From an uncultured beta proteobacterium (GTDB lineage: Bacteria; Pseudomonadota; Gammaproteobacteria; Burkholderiales; Rhodocyclaceae): a DNA stretch of 5,705 bases. Of this stretch, positions 1 through 5,178 are shown one piece after another. Location: contig CAIZHL010000181.1 in the NCBI GenBank assembly GCA_903932755.1, positions 1-5,705 on the forward strand. Direction: 5' to 3'. The translations under genes and the position numbers were made by a program. The notes under the pieces are model-generated. The model was not told the origin of the DNA. It did no database searches and saw only the letters and a program-made list of their open reading frames with translations. How positions within the stretch are numbered: the first letter of the stretch is position 1; each line of letters opens with the position of its first letter.

Positions 1-184
1 CTTTGGCAACCGCTTGCTCGACATTTGCCCGCTCGGGAACCGCGGGTGCCTGGCTGGACTGGCCGGGCAAAGTCTGAATCTGTACGGCTGCCGGTTGCGG
101 CGCTGCAGCGGCCTGCGATGCGCCTCCTTGCGGGGCGACCGGTGGAGCCGGGGGGCCGGAACTGCTGACGGATTGAACGTTCAT
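1..184 (-). CDS. flaG: FlaG family flagellar protein (N-terminal part, cut by window edge)
   Basis: Sixty-one codons are visible before the gene runs off the left edge. The protein starts MNVQSVSSSG, continues as a Pro/Ala/Gln-rich flexible stretch (about residues 10-50), and enters a charged segment, ERANVEQAVAK (residues 51-61). A short proline-rich disordered head followed by a 'V..AV.KLN'-like helix is typical of FlaG. FlaG proteins are about 110-150 residues long and are usually encoded directly after flagellin and before fliD; the family is linked to filament length control. The start at 184 is supported by the Shine-Dalgarno AAGGAG five bases upstream. The gap to the flagellin stop is 76 bases with no separate promoter that I can see, so co-transcription with fliC is likely. 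The conserved C-terminal FlaG domain lies outside the window, so the family call rests on the N-terminus and position. Confidence 0.82.
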   Translation of the reverse strand, partial: MNVQSVSSSGPPAPPVAPQGGASQAAAAPQPAAVQIQTLPGQSSQAPAVPERANVEQAVAK

Positions 185-187
185 GGG

Positions 188-247
188 ATCTCCTTTTTCC
201 GAGATGAGGCGGAACTTGCGTTCCGCCTCGTGTGTTCACCTCATCTC
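188..247 (-). promoter_or_regulatory. Stem-loop in the fliC-flaG gap, with possible flaG RBS masking
   Basis: Positions 206-215 and 220-229 are perfect 10-base inverted arms around TTGC. In the leftward mRNA this is a 10-bp stem (arms GAGGCGGAAC and GTTCCGCCTC) closed by GCAA, a GNRA tetraloop. An overlapping outer pair, 201-209 with 239-247 (9 bases, perfect), could extend or compete with it. No U-run follows, so it is a poor intrinsic terminator; a 3'-end stabiliser or partial attenuator giving much fliC and little flaG is more plausible. The AUCUC at 205-201 can also pair with GAGAU at 192-188, which overlaps the flaG Shine-Dalgarno. The pairings are seen directly; the regulation is inferred. 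Confidence 0.6.
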
Positions 248-260
248 AGAAGCGGGTCGA

Positions 261-2405
261 TTAACCACGCAACAGCGTCAGGACCTGATTCGGCAGCGCA
301 TTGGCCTGGGCCAGCATCGCGATACCCGCTTGTTGCAGGATCTGATTGCGGGTCAGTGCCGCCGTTTCTGCCGCGAAGTCGGTGTCACGGATGCGACTTT
401 GCGCAGAGACCAGGTTTTCCGAAGTCGTTTGCAGATTGGCGATCACCGACTCGAAGCGGTTTTGAATCGCACCGAACGTGCCGCGCAAGGAGTTGACCAC
501 TTCCAGTGCGGAATCCATCTGCTGCACGGCGGTATTTGACGCGGCGGCGGTGAGCACGTTTGCCGTAGTCAGGCTACCGGTGTTCGCAACCGTCGTTGCG
601 CTCAGACCGAAACCACCCGATGCCGCGGCCAATGTAGCCTTGGTTCCACCCGCCGTAATGGCTTGCGCGGAGGTCAGCGACAACACGCCGCTGGCATTCG
701 ATGCGTTGACGCCGGACACCTTGCTGTTGATGCCGCTTACCAGTGCGTCCAGGTTGGCGTAGGTGCCAGCCAAATCCACCGCGCTGTTGGTGCCAGCAAG
801 CAGGGTCAGATCGCCCGTAGCCAGCGTGAAGGTACTGGCCGCGATACCGCCGACGACGGCCGCTGCGCCCGCCGACCCTGACGCGGTTGCGAAACCTGCG
901 GCAGCGGCAGCACCACTCACGGCCGAGATATTCACCGCGAGAGACCCTGTGCCGCTAGACGCAACACCTCCCACCGTTGCTCTGGTGATGCTAAGCGTAT
1001 TGGCCGTGGTGTTCGCGGTAACGGTATAGGTATTGACAAGCGGAGTAGTATTCATTTGAGTTTGAACAGCGGTTGCCAGGGCGCTCAAAGTGGCATAGCT
1101 GGCGGTCAAGCTCACGACCTGACCATCCGCCGTAAAGCCGGCAGCGGTCGCGGACACGGCCGCAGAACCGCCGGTGCCGGCACTGTTCAAGATGCCTTGA
1201 TTCACTGCAGAGGCATTCGCACCCGCAATGACCACGGCTGCCGTCGAACCGTTCTTGGTAATGGTGACCCCAACGCCGGCATCTTCAGTCACGGTGTAGC
1301 CCGTCAATGCCCCTTGGATGGCGGTCGCCAATGCAGCGCGACTAGCAATATTCGTGTTCAGAACGACGGCGTTCCCATCGACAGTAAATGTCGCGTTGGA
1401 GTTTGCGCCACCCGCATTACCCGCCAACGTGCCGGCAGGAAGCCCCATCAGCGTTTGGAAGTTGGCATCAGTGTTGGTGATATTCACCGCGCCTGCAACA
1501 GCACCAACGATCTTCAATTCGCCAGAGGCATATGAGGCTGTGAAATTGGCACCGCTTTGGAGGTTGATGGCAGTTGCCAAGGCAGCTCCAGAAGCATAAC
1601 TGGCATTCAAAGTGATAGTTGCGGAGTTTGTGCCGTCTGACAGATCGAACTGACCGTTGGTTACTGAAAAGTTGCGTACTACGTCAGTGACAGCCTGAAC
1701 GTTGTTGCCAACTACAGCAGCAGCAGCACTGTAGTCAAAAGCGGCTGTGGTCGTTTGAACATTCTTACCATCAACTGCGGCGGCAAGCGCAACGCTGAAG
1801 TTCAGGTTAGTGACCGGGGCGGTGGTAATGCTGCCCGATGTAGCTGCCACGGCTGCGGTTTGCAGGTTGGCTGTCGCAGTGCTGGCGATTGCGCCGGTGC
1901 TGGCGGTACGGGTGCTGGTGGTCAAGTTCACGGAAATGGTTTCACCGACGTTGGCACCAACCTGGAATAAGGAGGTACCCATCGAGCCGTCCAGAATCTT
2001 GCGGCCGTTGAACGAGGCCTGGGAAGAAATACGGTCGATTTCCGCCAGACGTTGCTGAACTTCGGCATCCAGTGCCACCCGGTCAGCCGCCGTGGCGGTG
2101 GAGTTGCTCGCCTGAATGGCGAGTTCGCGGATACGCTGCAAATTGTTGGAGACCTCATTCAGCGCGCCTTCACCCGTCTGCGACAGAGAGATGCCGTCGT
2201 TGGCGTTACGGACTGCCTGGTTCAGGCCACGAATCTGTGCCGACATGCGGTCGGAAATCGCCAGGCCGGCGGCGTCGTCCTTGGCGCTGTTGATGCGCAG
2301 GCCGGAAGACAATCGCTGCAGGGAAGTCGCCAGAGCGCTTTGTGAAGTGTTGAGGTTGCGCTGCGCGTTCAGCGACGAAACATTGGTGTTGATTGTTTGT
2401 GCCAT
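261..2405 (-). CDS. fliC: Flagellin, unusually large (714 aa) with repeat-containing central domain
   Basis: This is the filament subunit, exported by the flagellar type III system and polymerised outside the cell. The N-terminal D0/D1 part (residues 1 to about 165) opens with [19 protein letters not shown] and carries the flagellin signatures [20 protein letters not shown] and [11 protein letters not shown] (about 90-100, corresponding to the TLR5-recognised segment of enterobacterial flagellins). The C-terminal D1/D0 part (about 625-714) includes [12 protein letters not shown] and ends NQVLTLLRG. Between them lies about 460 residues of Ala/Thr/Val/Gly-rich sequence with four Flagellin-IN-like modules, predicted to form surface D2/D3 domains. 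Many flagellins are nearer 270-500 residues, so this one is long. The start has AAGGAG about seven bases upstream, and a FliA-type promoter lies about 100 bases upstream. There is no internal stop or frameshift. GC falls from about 65% in the D1 coding region to about 51% around 1561-1800, which suggests exchange or relaxed selection in the exposed region. Confidence 0.97.
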   Translation of the reverse strand: MAQTINTNVSSLNAQRNLNTSQSALATSLQRLSSGLRINSAKDDAAGLAISDRMSAQIRGLNQAVRNANDGISLSQTGEGALNEVSNNLQRIRELAIQASNSTATAADRVALDAEVQQRLAEIDRISSQASFNGRKILDGSMGTSLFQVGANVGETISVNLTTSTRTASTGAIASTATANLQTAAVAATSGSITTAPVTNLNFSVALAAAVDGKNVQTTTAAFDYSAAAAVVGNNVQAVTDVVRNFSVTNGQFDLSDGTNSATITLNASYASGAALATAINLQSGANFTASYASGELKIVGAVAGAVNITNTDANFQTLMGLPAGTLAGNAGGANSNATFTVDGNAVVLNTNIASRAALATAIQGALTGYTVTEDAGVGVTITKNGSTAAVVIAGANASAVNQGILNSAGTGGSAAVSATAAGFTADGQVVSLTASYATLSALATAVQTQMNTTPLVNTYTVTANTTANTLSITRATVGGVASSGTGSLAVNISAVSGAAAAAGFATASGSAGAAAVVGGIAASTFTLATGDLTLLAGTNSAVDLAGTYANLDALVSGINSKVSGVNASNASGVLSLTSAQAITAGGTKATLAAASGGFGLSATTVANTGSLTTANVLTAAASNTAVQQMDSALEVVNSLRGTFGAIQNRFESVIANLQTTSENLVSAQSRIRDTDFAAETAALTRNQILQQAGIAMLAQANALPNQVLTLLRG
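606..1652 (-). repeat. Four degenerate Flagellin-IN-like modules within the flagellin
   Basis: The translated centre repeats a core: [14 protein letters not shown] (residue 268), [14 protein letters not shown] (351), [14 protein letters not shown] (435) and [14 protein letters not shown] (547). Each core is preceded by a short strand-forming stretch and followed by segments such as LKIVG, VTITK, LSITR or LSLTS. Core-to-core spacings are 83, 84 and 112 residues. The last gap is longer by about the size of an Ala/Gly-rich insert near residues 496-523. The pattern resembles the Flagellin/hook IN motif found in long flagellins and hook-associated proteins. The similarity is at protein level only; I did not see long exact DNA repeats. 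Confidence 0.7.
1662..1799 (-). repeat. Short 20-23-residue Ala-rich protein repeat in flagellin
   Basis: Residues 203-220 ([18 protein letters not shown]) and 223-240 ([18 protein letters not shown]) align without gaps, sharing F, the Ala run, V, G, NVQ and T. A third start, NFSV, occurs at 245-248. The spacings between the phenylalanines are 20 and 23 residues. This is a separate, smaller repeat lying before the first IN-like module, in the lowest-GC part of the gene. Confidence 0.6.
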
Positions 2406-2503
2406 TTTGCTTCTCCTTACAGAGGGTTATCTTTGTCGGCCTGTGGCTTTTGCCTGGGAACCGGCTCAGTGTTTTAGGCGATGTCTGATCGTCTACAGCT
2501 GCA

Positions 2504-2530
2504 TTTACGGTGCGGGATCCGGAAACTTTA
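2504..2530 (-). promoter_or_regulatory. Sigma-28 (FliA) promoter for flagellin
   Basis: On the minus strand the -35 element TAAAGTTT (2530-2523) matches the enterobacterial FliA consensus at all eight positions. It is followed by exactly 11 bases and then ACCGTAAA (2511-2504), which matches the GCCGATAA -10 consensus at five of eight. Transcription would start near 2497, leaving a leader of about 90 bases. FliA control of the major flagellin is the established pattern. The -10 departs from consensus in the same way as the yjfB promoter. Confidence 0.75.
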
Positions 2531-2628
2531 GGCGGGCGGTCCGAAAGTCGGCGCCGGGGACACGCAGAGGGGATGTGCGCCGCTACCAGCGGAACCTGCA
2601 ATCAAGAATGGCGCGCCGATGACGGCAT

Positions 2629-2665
2629 GGTGACCCCGCTTTACCGGGACGCGGCCGAGGTCACC
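2629..2665. repeat. Inverted repeat upstream of the fliC promoter
   Basis: GGTGACC (2629-2635) and GGTCACC (2659-2665) are perfect 7-base inverted arms. Inside them CCGC (2636-2639) can pair with GCGG (2651-2654), leaving a four-base bulge. It lies about 100 bases upstream of the fliC -35. It could be an RNA hairpin at the end of a yjfB transcript or a protein-binding site; no U-run accompanies it and the function is unknown. Confidence 0.4.
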
Positions 2666-2738
2666 GCGGGAAGTCGCGCTACCGGCCCGCAGGATGAAAG
2701 ACGACGGCATGAAAGTCGCCGGCCGAGCACAAGGCGCG

Positions 2739-2771
2739 CCGGGTACGGCAACGATCCGTTGCCAACCCCGG
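2739..2771 (-). terminator. Stem-loop directly after yjfB stop (possible terminator)
   Basis: GGCAACG (2747-2753) and CGTTGCC (2757-2763) form a perfect 7-bp stem with a three-base loop. CCGGG (2739-2743) and CCCGG (2767-2771) add a 5-bp outer stem across a 3x3 internal loop. It begins one base after the yjfB stop codon. No U-run follows on the minus strand, so it may be a weak terminator or a 3'-end protector rather than a canonical intrinsic terminator. Confidence 0.45.
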
Positions 2772-2772
2772 C

Positions 2773-2973
2773 TCAGCCGAAGACGTCGATGATCGAGCCG
2801 GGGCGCGGCGGGACGCCACCGGCCTGCATGGCTTGAACCGCGGCCTGCACCAGTTGCGCGGCGCCCTGTGCCTGGACATCGAGCGCCTTCTTCAGCACAG
2901 CCATGGAAACGGCATCGGCCGTGCGGGCCTGCGACATTTCAGTGGCGACTGATGCGATGGCACTGACATCCAT
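2773..2973 (-). CDS. YjfB-family putative motility protein (66 aa)
   Basis: The 66-residue product starts MDVSAIASVATEMSQ, continues TADAVSMAVLKKALDVQAQGAAQLVQAAV, and ends in a Gly/Pro-rich tail, PPRPGSIIDVFG. The 'MDVS.IAS.AT..SQ..T..AV..AVLKKALD.QA' pattern and the size match the YjfB/putative motility protein family, named after a Bacillus subtilis gene of the motility sigma-factor regulon. Its molecular function is unknown; it looks like a small helical cytosolic protein without signal peptide or membrane segment. The start at 2973 is chosen over a possible upstream ATG at 3000 because GAGGAG lies seven bases before it and family similarity begins exactly there. A FliA-type promoter precedes it and a stem-loop follows the stop, so it is probably its own transcription unit, co-regulated with flagellin. 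Confidence 0.88.
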   Translation of the reverse strand: MDVSAIASVATEMSQARTADAVSMAVLKKALDVQAQGAAQLVQAAVQAMQAGGVPPRPGSIIDVFG

Positions 2974-3012
2974 GTCGAGTCTCCTCAAGGAATGATCCAA
3001 CTTGCAGGCAGG

Positions 3013-3039
3013 GTTACGGCACTTGCGGGCAAAACCTTA
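3013..3039 (-). promoter_or_regulatory. Sigma-28 (FliA) promoter for the yjfB-family gene
   Basis: On the minus strand, TAAGGTTT (3039-3032; seven of eight to consensus) is followed by 11 bases and GCCGTAAC (3020-3013). Spacing is identical to the fliC promoter, and both -10 elements contain CCGTAA in place of CCGATAA. The predicted start is near 3006, giving a leader of about 30 bases. Two matching sites in front of two motility genes make chance unlikely. Confidence 0.65.
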
Positions 3040-3069
3040 GCCCCGGCTTTCGCCGCGTGCGGCAAGTTG

Positions 3070-3097
3070 TTGCATCGTCGGCAGAAACTGCTACATT
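3070..3097 (+). promoter_or_regulatory. Weak sigma-70-like promoter candidate for the HDOD gene
   Basis: TTGCAT (3070-3075), 16 bases, then TACATT (3092-3097) lies in the divergent region about 40 bases before the chosen HDOD start. The hexamers match consensus at only three and four of six positions, so this is a candidate by position rather than by strength. Confidence 0.25.
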
Positions 3098-3134
3098 CGC
3101 TCACCATGATCGAGCAAGTTCCCCGTGCCACGCC

Positions 3135-4016
3135 ATGATTGAACAGCCGCTTCCCGACACAGATGCCTGGATCGCATTTTTTGCCCAGACCGATTTGCCG
3201 GTGCTGCGCAACTCGATTCATGAACTGGAGCGGCTGCGCGAAAATGCGGATACGGTCAACGGCCGCGTGCTGGCGGGGGTGATTCTGCACGACCCGCTGC
3301 TGACATTGAAGGTGCTGGCCTACATCGAGACGCATCGCCGCGCGCGACAGACCACAGATATAACCACGATAGACCGGGCGATCATGATGATCGGCATCAC
3401 GCCCTTTTTCCGCGACTTCCAGAACCTGTCCGTGGCCGAAGATCAGTTGAACGATCACCTGCCGGCCCTGCTTGGCTTGCTCAAATCCATCACGCGCGCG
3501 CGCCGGGCAGCGCACTGGGCGCGCGACTGGGCGATACTGCGACGCGATGTGGATGTCGATGAAATCACGCTGGCGACGCTGCTGCATGATGTCGCCGAAC
3601 TCCTGATGTGGCTTTTTGCGCCAAAGCTGGCGCTGCAGGTTCGCAACGCCCAGCTCGCACAACCTAACGAGCGCTCGGCAACGCTCCAGGAAGAGATCTA
3701 TGGTGTGCCGCTCTATCGCCTCAAGCTGGCGTTGACCGAGGCCTGGCGGCTGCCCGAGCTGCTGGCTCAGTTGCTGGATCATCGGCAGGCTGAAAATCCG
3801 CGCGTTCGCAACGTCAAACTCGCCGTCGATCTCGCCCGCCATTCCGCCGATGGCTGGAATGATCCGGCCTTGCCTGATGACTTCACGGCAATCCGCGACC
3901 TGCTCCGCGTGGATCAGGAGACTCTGGTGCGACGTCTGGATGTGGATGAGTCCACCGCACAGAACCTGCTGGCGATGGCTGCAGCGGGCGAGCCGTTTGT
4001 GCCGCCGCCTGCCTGA
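3135..4016 (+). CDS. HDOD domain-containing signalling protein (293 aa)
   Basis: The sequence fits the HDOD family throughout. Residues about 20-100 hold LPVLRNSIHELERL, the VILHDPLLTLKVLAYI block (family pattern 'i..DP.Lt.kvL...') and TIDRAIMMIGITPFF. Residues about 125-160 hold the HW helix and LATLLHDVAELLM, with the HD pair at H151-D152. A helical C-terminal region follows (about 190-285) and the tail is FVPPPA. HDOD is a degenerate HD-superfamily domain, widespread in bacterial signalling and often near motility or chemotaxis genes; most members have no proven enzymatic activity. There is no receiver, GGDEF or EAL domain and no membrane segment, so it is a stand-alone cytosolic HDOD. The start at 3135 is the in-frame ATG nearest the domain; upstream codons in this frame do not look like family sequence, and no good Shine-Dalgarno is visible. 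It diverges from yjfB and converges with the DUF2802 gene; a motility role is inference. Confidence 0.85.
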   Translation: MIEQPLPDTDAWIAFFAQTDLPVLRNSIHELERLRENADTVNGRVLAGVILHDPLLTLKVLAYIETHRRARQTTDITTIDRAIMMIGITPFFRDFQNLSVAEDQLNDHLPALLGLLKSITRARRAAHWARDWAILRRDVDVDEITLATLLHDVAELLMWLFAPKLALQVRNAQLAQPNERSATLQEEIYGVPLYRLKLALTEAWRLPELLAQLLDHRQAENPRVRNVKLAVDLARHSADGWNDPALPDDFTAIRDLLRVDQETLVRRLDVDESTAQNLLAMAAAGEPFVPPPA

Positions 4017-4094
4017 AGCATCATCCCTCTGTCGAATCGGCGTCCAAGGTGGCGCTGGCGAAGGGGATCCGGGTCGGTGCTGCGGTCTTCGTGT

Positions 4095-4652
4095 CTACTT
4101 GGCCTTTTTTTGCAGGTTCAGGCCCGGCTCGCTTCGCGCCAGCGCGGCGACCAGTTCCGCCTCGCCGACCGAGATTCCGCATTGGGCGGCAATGCAGGCG
4201 GGCGGCTCACCTTGCTGCGCAAGGGTCATGGCTTCCCCGTAAGCCGGCGAAACGTTTCGTGACGCCTTCAGATGCCGAACCTCCTCGGCCAGGCACTGCA
4301 TCTCCGCACGCAGTTTTTCGGCATCGCGCCGCAAATTCTGGACTTCAAGCTCAAGGCTCGAATGCGCCAGTTCGCGGGCAAAATCAGGAGGCAAAGAGCA
4401 CTCTTCCGCGGTAACCCGCACCGGCGGTGGCTCCGCCGGTGCCGTCCGCGGCAGATTGCGACCCGCCTCGGCCTGGGCGAGCGCCACTGAATCGTAAGCA
4501 TGGGAAATCTCCACATGTACCGCTGTCCCGGACTTGCGCCGACTCAAGGCCAGCAGCATCAGTCGCACCATCGAAAAGACGACATAAACCGCTACCAGCG
4601 CAACGCCCAGAAAGGCGTAGTCGCGCGCGTGGAACGTGGAAAAATCAATCAT
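4095..4652 (-). CDS. DUF2802 domain-containing membrane/coiled-coil protein (185 aa)
   Basis: The N-terminus has one clear membrane segment (about residues 12-36, YAFLGVALVAVYVVFSMVRL onward) followed by Arg/Lys residues, suggesting an inner-membrane anchor with a cytoplasmic body. A Pro/Ala-rich linker (about 65-90) leads to a predicted coiled coil (about 98-130, LELEVQNLRRDAEKLRAEM and on). The C-terminal block, YGEAMTLAQQGEPPACIAAQCGISVGEAELVAAL (138-171), is the DUF2802 signature, a helix-turn-helix-like 'IA..CGIS.GEAELV' motif. It ends with a basic tail, QKKAK. DUF2802 genes are common in flagellar/chemotaxis loci of gamma- and betaproteobacteria, with no established function. The start is supported by GGAG seven bases upstream. 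The stop faces the HDOD stop across 78 bases with no clear terminator. Function not assigned. Confidence 0.85.
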   Translation of the reverse strand: MIDFSTFHARDYAFLGVALVAVYVVFSMVRLMLLALSRRKSGTAVHVEISHAYDSVALAQAEAGRNLPRTAPAEPPPVRVTAEECSLPPDFARELAHSSLELEVQNLRRDAEKLRAEMQCLAEEVRHLKASRNVSPAYGEAMTLAQQGEPPACIAAQCGISVGEAELVAALARSEPGLNLQKKAK

Positions 4653-4894
4653 GCGCCGACTCCGTGTCCGCAGCGTCCCTCACGGGCAGCGCGGCACAAT
4701 GAGAAGAGGAGCGGGCAGGAAGGGGCATAGGCTCTGGGGTGATTCACCGGCAAATCCGGTTGGCCGGATGATACCCCGCGAACCGGGATTGCAGGATTAT
4801 CCACACCGGGAGAAGCCCATGCCCATGATCGCAGCCCATCCCCGTCCGATGCCGCTTGCAGCGAACAACGGCGCCTGGCAAAGTGTGCACCACA
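4653..4894. other. Non-coding region between DUF2802 gene and tRNA terminator
   Basis: No supportable gene lies here. It contains overlapping inverted repeats: ATCCGG/CCGGAT (4754-4759 with 4764-4769), ACCGG/CCGGT (4746-4750 with 4756-4760) and an outer GGGGT/ACCCC (4736-4740 with 4773-4777). It also holds one consensus DnaA box, TTATCCACA (4797-4805). On the minus strand a GATAAT hexamer (4801-4796) could be a -10 for the DUF2802 gene, but no good -35 accompanies it. Confidence 0.5.
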
Positions 4895-4922
4895 ACAAAA
4901 AAGCGCCCCGAGAGGCGCTTTT
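4895..4922 (-). terminator. Intrinsic terminator of tRNA-Asp
   Basis: AAAAGCGCC (4899-4907) and GGCGCTTTT (4914-4922) form a perfect 9-bp stem around a six-base loop. On the minus strand the stem is followed by a T-run continuing through TTTTTTGTTG. It starts 12 bases after the tRNA 3' end. The A/T flanks are roughly symmetrical, so it may also stop rightward transcription. Confidence 0.9.
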
Positions 4923-4934
4923 CTGTTTGAAGCT

Positions 4935-5011
4935 TGGCGGAGTGGACGGGACTCGAACCCGCGACCCCCGGCGTGACAGGCCGGTATTCTAACCAACTGA
5001 ACTACCACTCC
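4935..5011 (-). tRNA. tRNA-Asp (anticodon GTC), CCA encoded
   Basis: The 77-base gene reads 5' GGAGTGG at 5011-5005. It pairs with CCACTCC at 4945-4939, followed by discriminator G (4938) and an encoded CCA (4937-4935). The D-arm contains AGTTGGTTAGA. The anticodon stem CCGGC/GCCGG is perfect, with loop CTGTCAC; anticodon GTC lies opposite 4975-4977. The T-arm is CGGGTTCGAGTCCCG. The sequence closely resembles E. coli tRNA-Asp, including the anticodon loop and T-arm. It stands alone with its own promoter and terminator. No integrase or duplicated 3' end is visible, so there is no sign that it serves as an integration site here. Confidence 0.97.
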
Positions 5012-5027
5012 GTGTTGGAAGGCGCGC

Positions 5028-5057
5028 ATTCTGCCATAGAGAGTCGATCAGGTGCAA
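5028..5057 (-). promoter_or_regulatory. Probable sigma-70 promoter of tRNA-Asp
   Basis: On the minus strand, TTGCAC (5057-5052), 18 bases and CAGAAT (5033-5028) precede the tRNA. Initiation would fall near 5021, about ten bases before the mature 5' end. The bases just after the -10 are GCGCGCC, a GC-rich discriminator of the type found in stringently controlled stable-RNA promoters. The hexamers are only moderate matches. Confidence 0.5.
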
Positions 5058-5117
5058 TAAATGTTCGGCGCCCCGCGAAAACACAGGGCAGGCATGGGCA
5101 AGTACGCGCACCGAAGC

Positions 5118-5146
5118 TTGACTAAATCCTGCCGTCAGGCTGCAAT
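5118..5146 (+). promoter_or_regulatory. Sigma-70 promoter for mmsA
   Basis: TTGACT (5118-5123; five of six), an ideal 17-base spacer, then TGCAAT (5141-5146; four of six) lies 32 bases before the mmsA start, with predicted initiation near 5153. A small CCTG/CAGG inverted repeat (5128-5131 with 5136-5139) lies in the spacer and could be part of an operator, but is too short to call. Confidence 0.55.
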
Positions 5147-5178
5147 GGGCGTCTTTCATGCAGCACACAGGAGAAACC

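Larger units (their letters stand above)
2406..2772. other. 367-base non-coding region between yjfB and fliC
   Basis: No convincing gene lies here; the open frames on both strands show no recognisable family and are low-complexity, Arg/Pro-rich shadows. It holds the FliA-type fliC promoter (2504-2530) with an approximately 90-base leader to the flagellin start, an inverted repeat at 2629-2665, and a hairpin directly after the yjfB stop (2739-2771). A 9-base direct repeat, GACGGCATG, occurs at 2621-2629 and 2703-2711. I saw no sigma-54 site. Confidence 0.6.

Noticed and set aside
1056..1535. Forward-strand open frames opposite the flagellin, including one of 159 codons
   Set aside because: The minus-strand flagellin is certain. 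The forward frames are its complement and show no recognisable domain or ribosome-binding site.
2430..2460. GCCGACAA on the minus strand at about 2440-2433 as a second FliA -10 close to fliC
   Set aside because: No TAAA-like -35 lies at the required distance; the nearest TAAA is about 32 bases away. The site at 2504-2530 fits much better.
2974..3000. Upstream ATG giving a nine-residue longer YjfB-family protein
   Set aside because: No ribosome-binding site precedes it, whereas GAGGAG sits at proper distance from the internal ATG and family similarity begins there.
2985..3842. Long open frame (285 codons) antisense to the HDOD gene
   Set aside because: It is the reverse-strand shadow of a well-supported HDOD gene, with no family similarity, and its end overlaps the yjfB promoter region. 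High-GC genes commonly give such frames.
4017..4094. Bidirectional terminator between the convergent HDOD and DUF2802 genes
   Set aside because: I found no stable inverted repeat followed by a T-run in these 78 bases.
4935..5011. tRNA-Asp as an attachment site of an integrated element
   Set aside because: No integrase, no duplicated tRNA 3' end and no foreign cargo are visible; flanking genes look like ordinary chromosome.
4636..5125. Open frames running across the tRNA (peptides such as VDGTRTRDPRRDRPV, EWTGLEPATPGVTGRYSNQ and VVVQLVRIPACHAGGRGFESR)
   Set aside because: These are the well-known spurious translations of tRNA sequence that recur in annotations; the DNA is tRNA-Asp.
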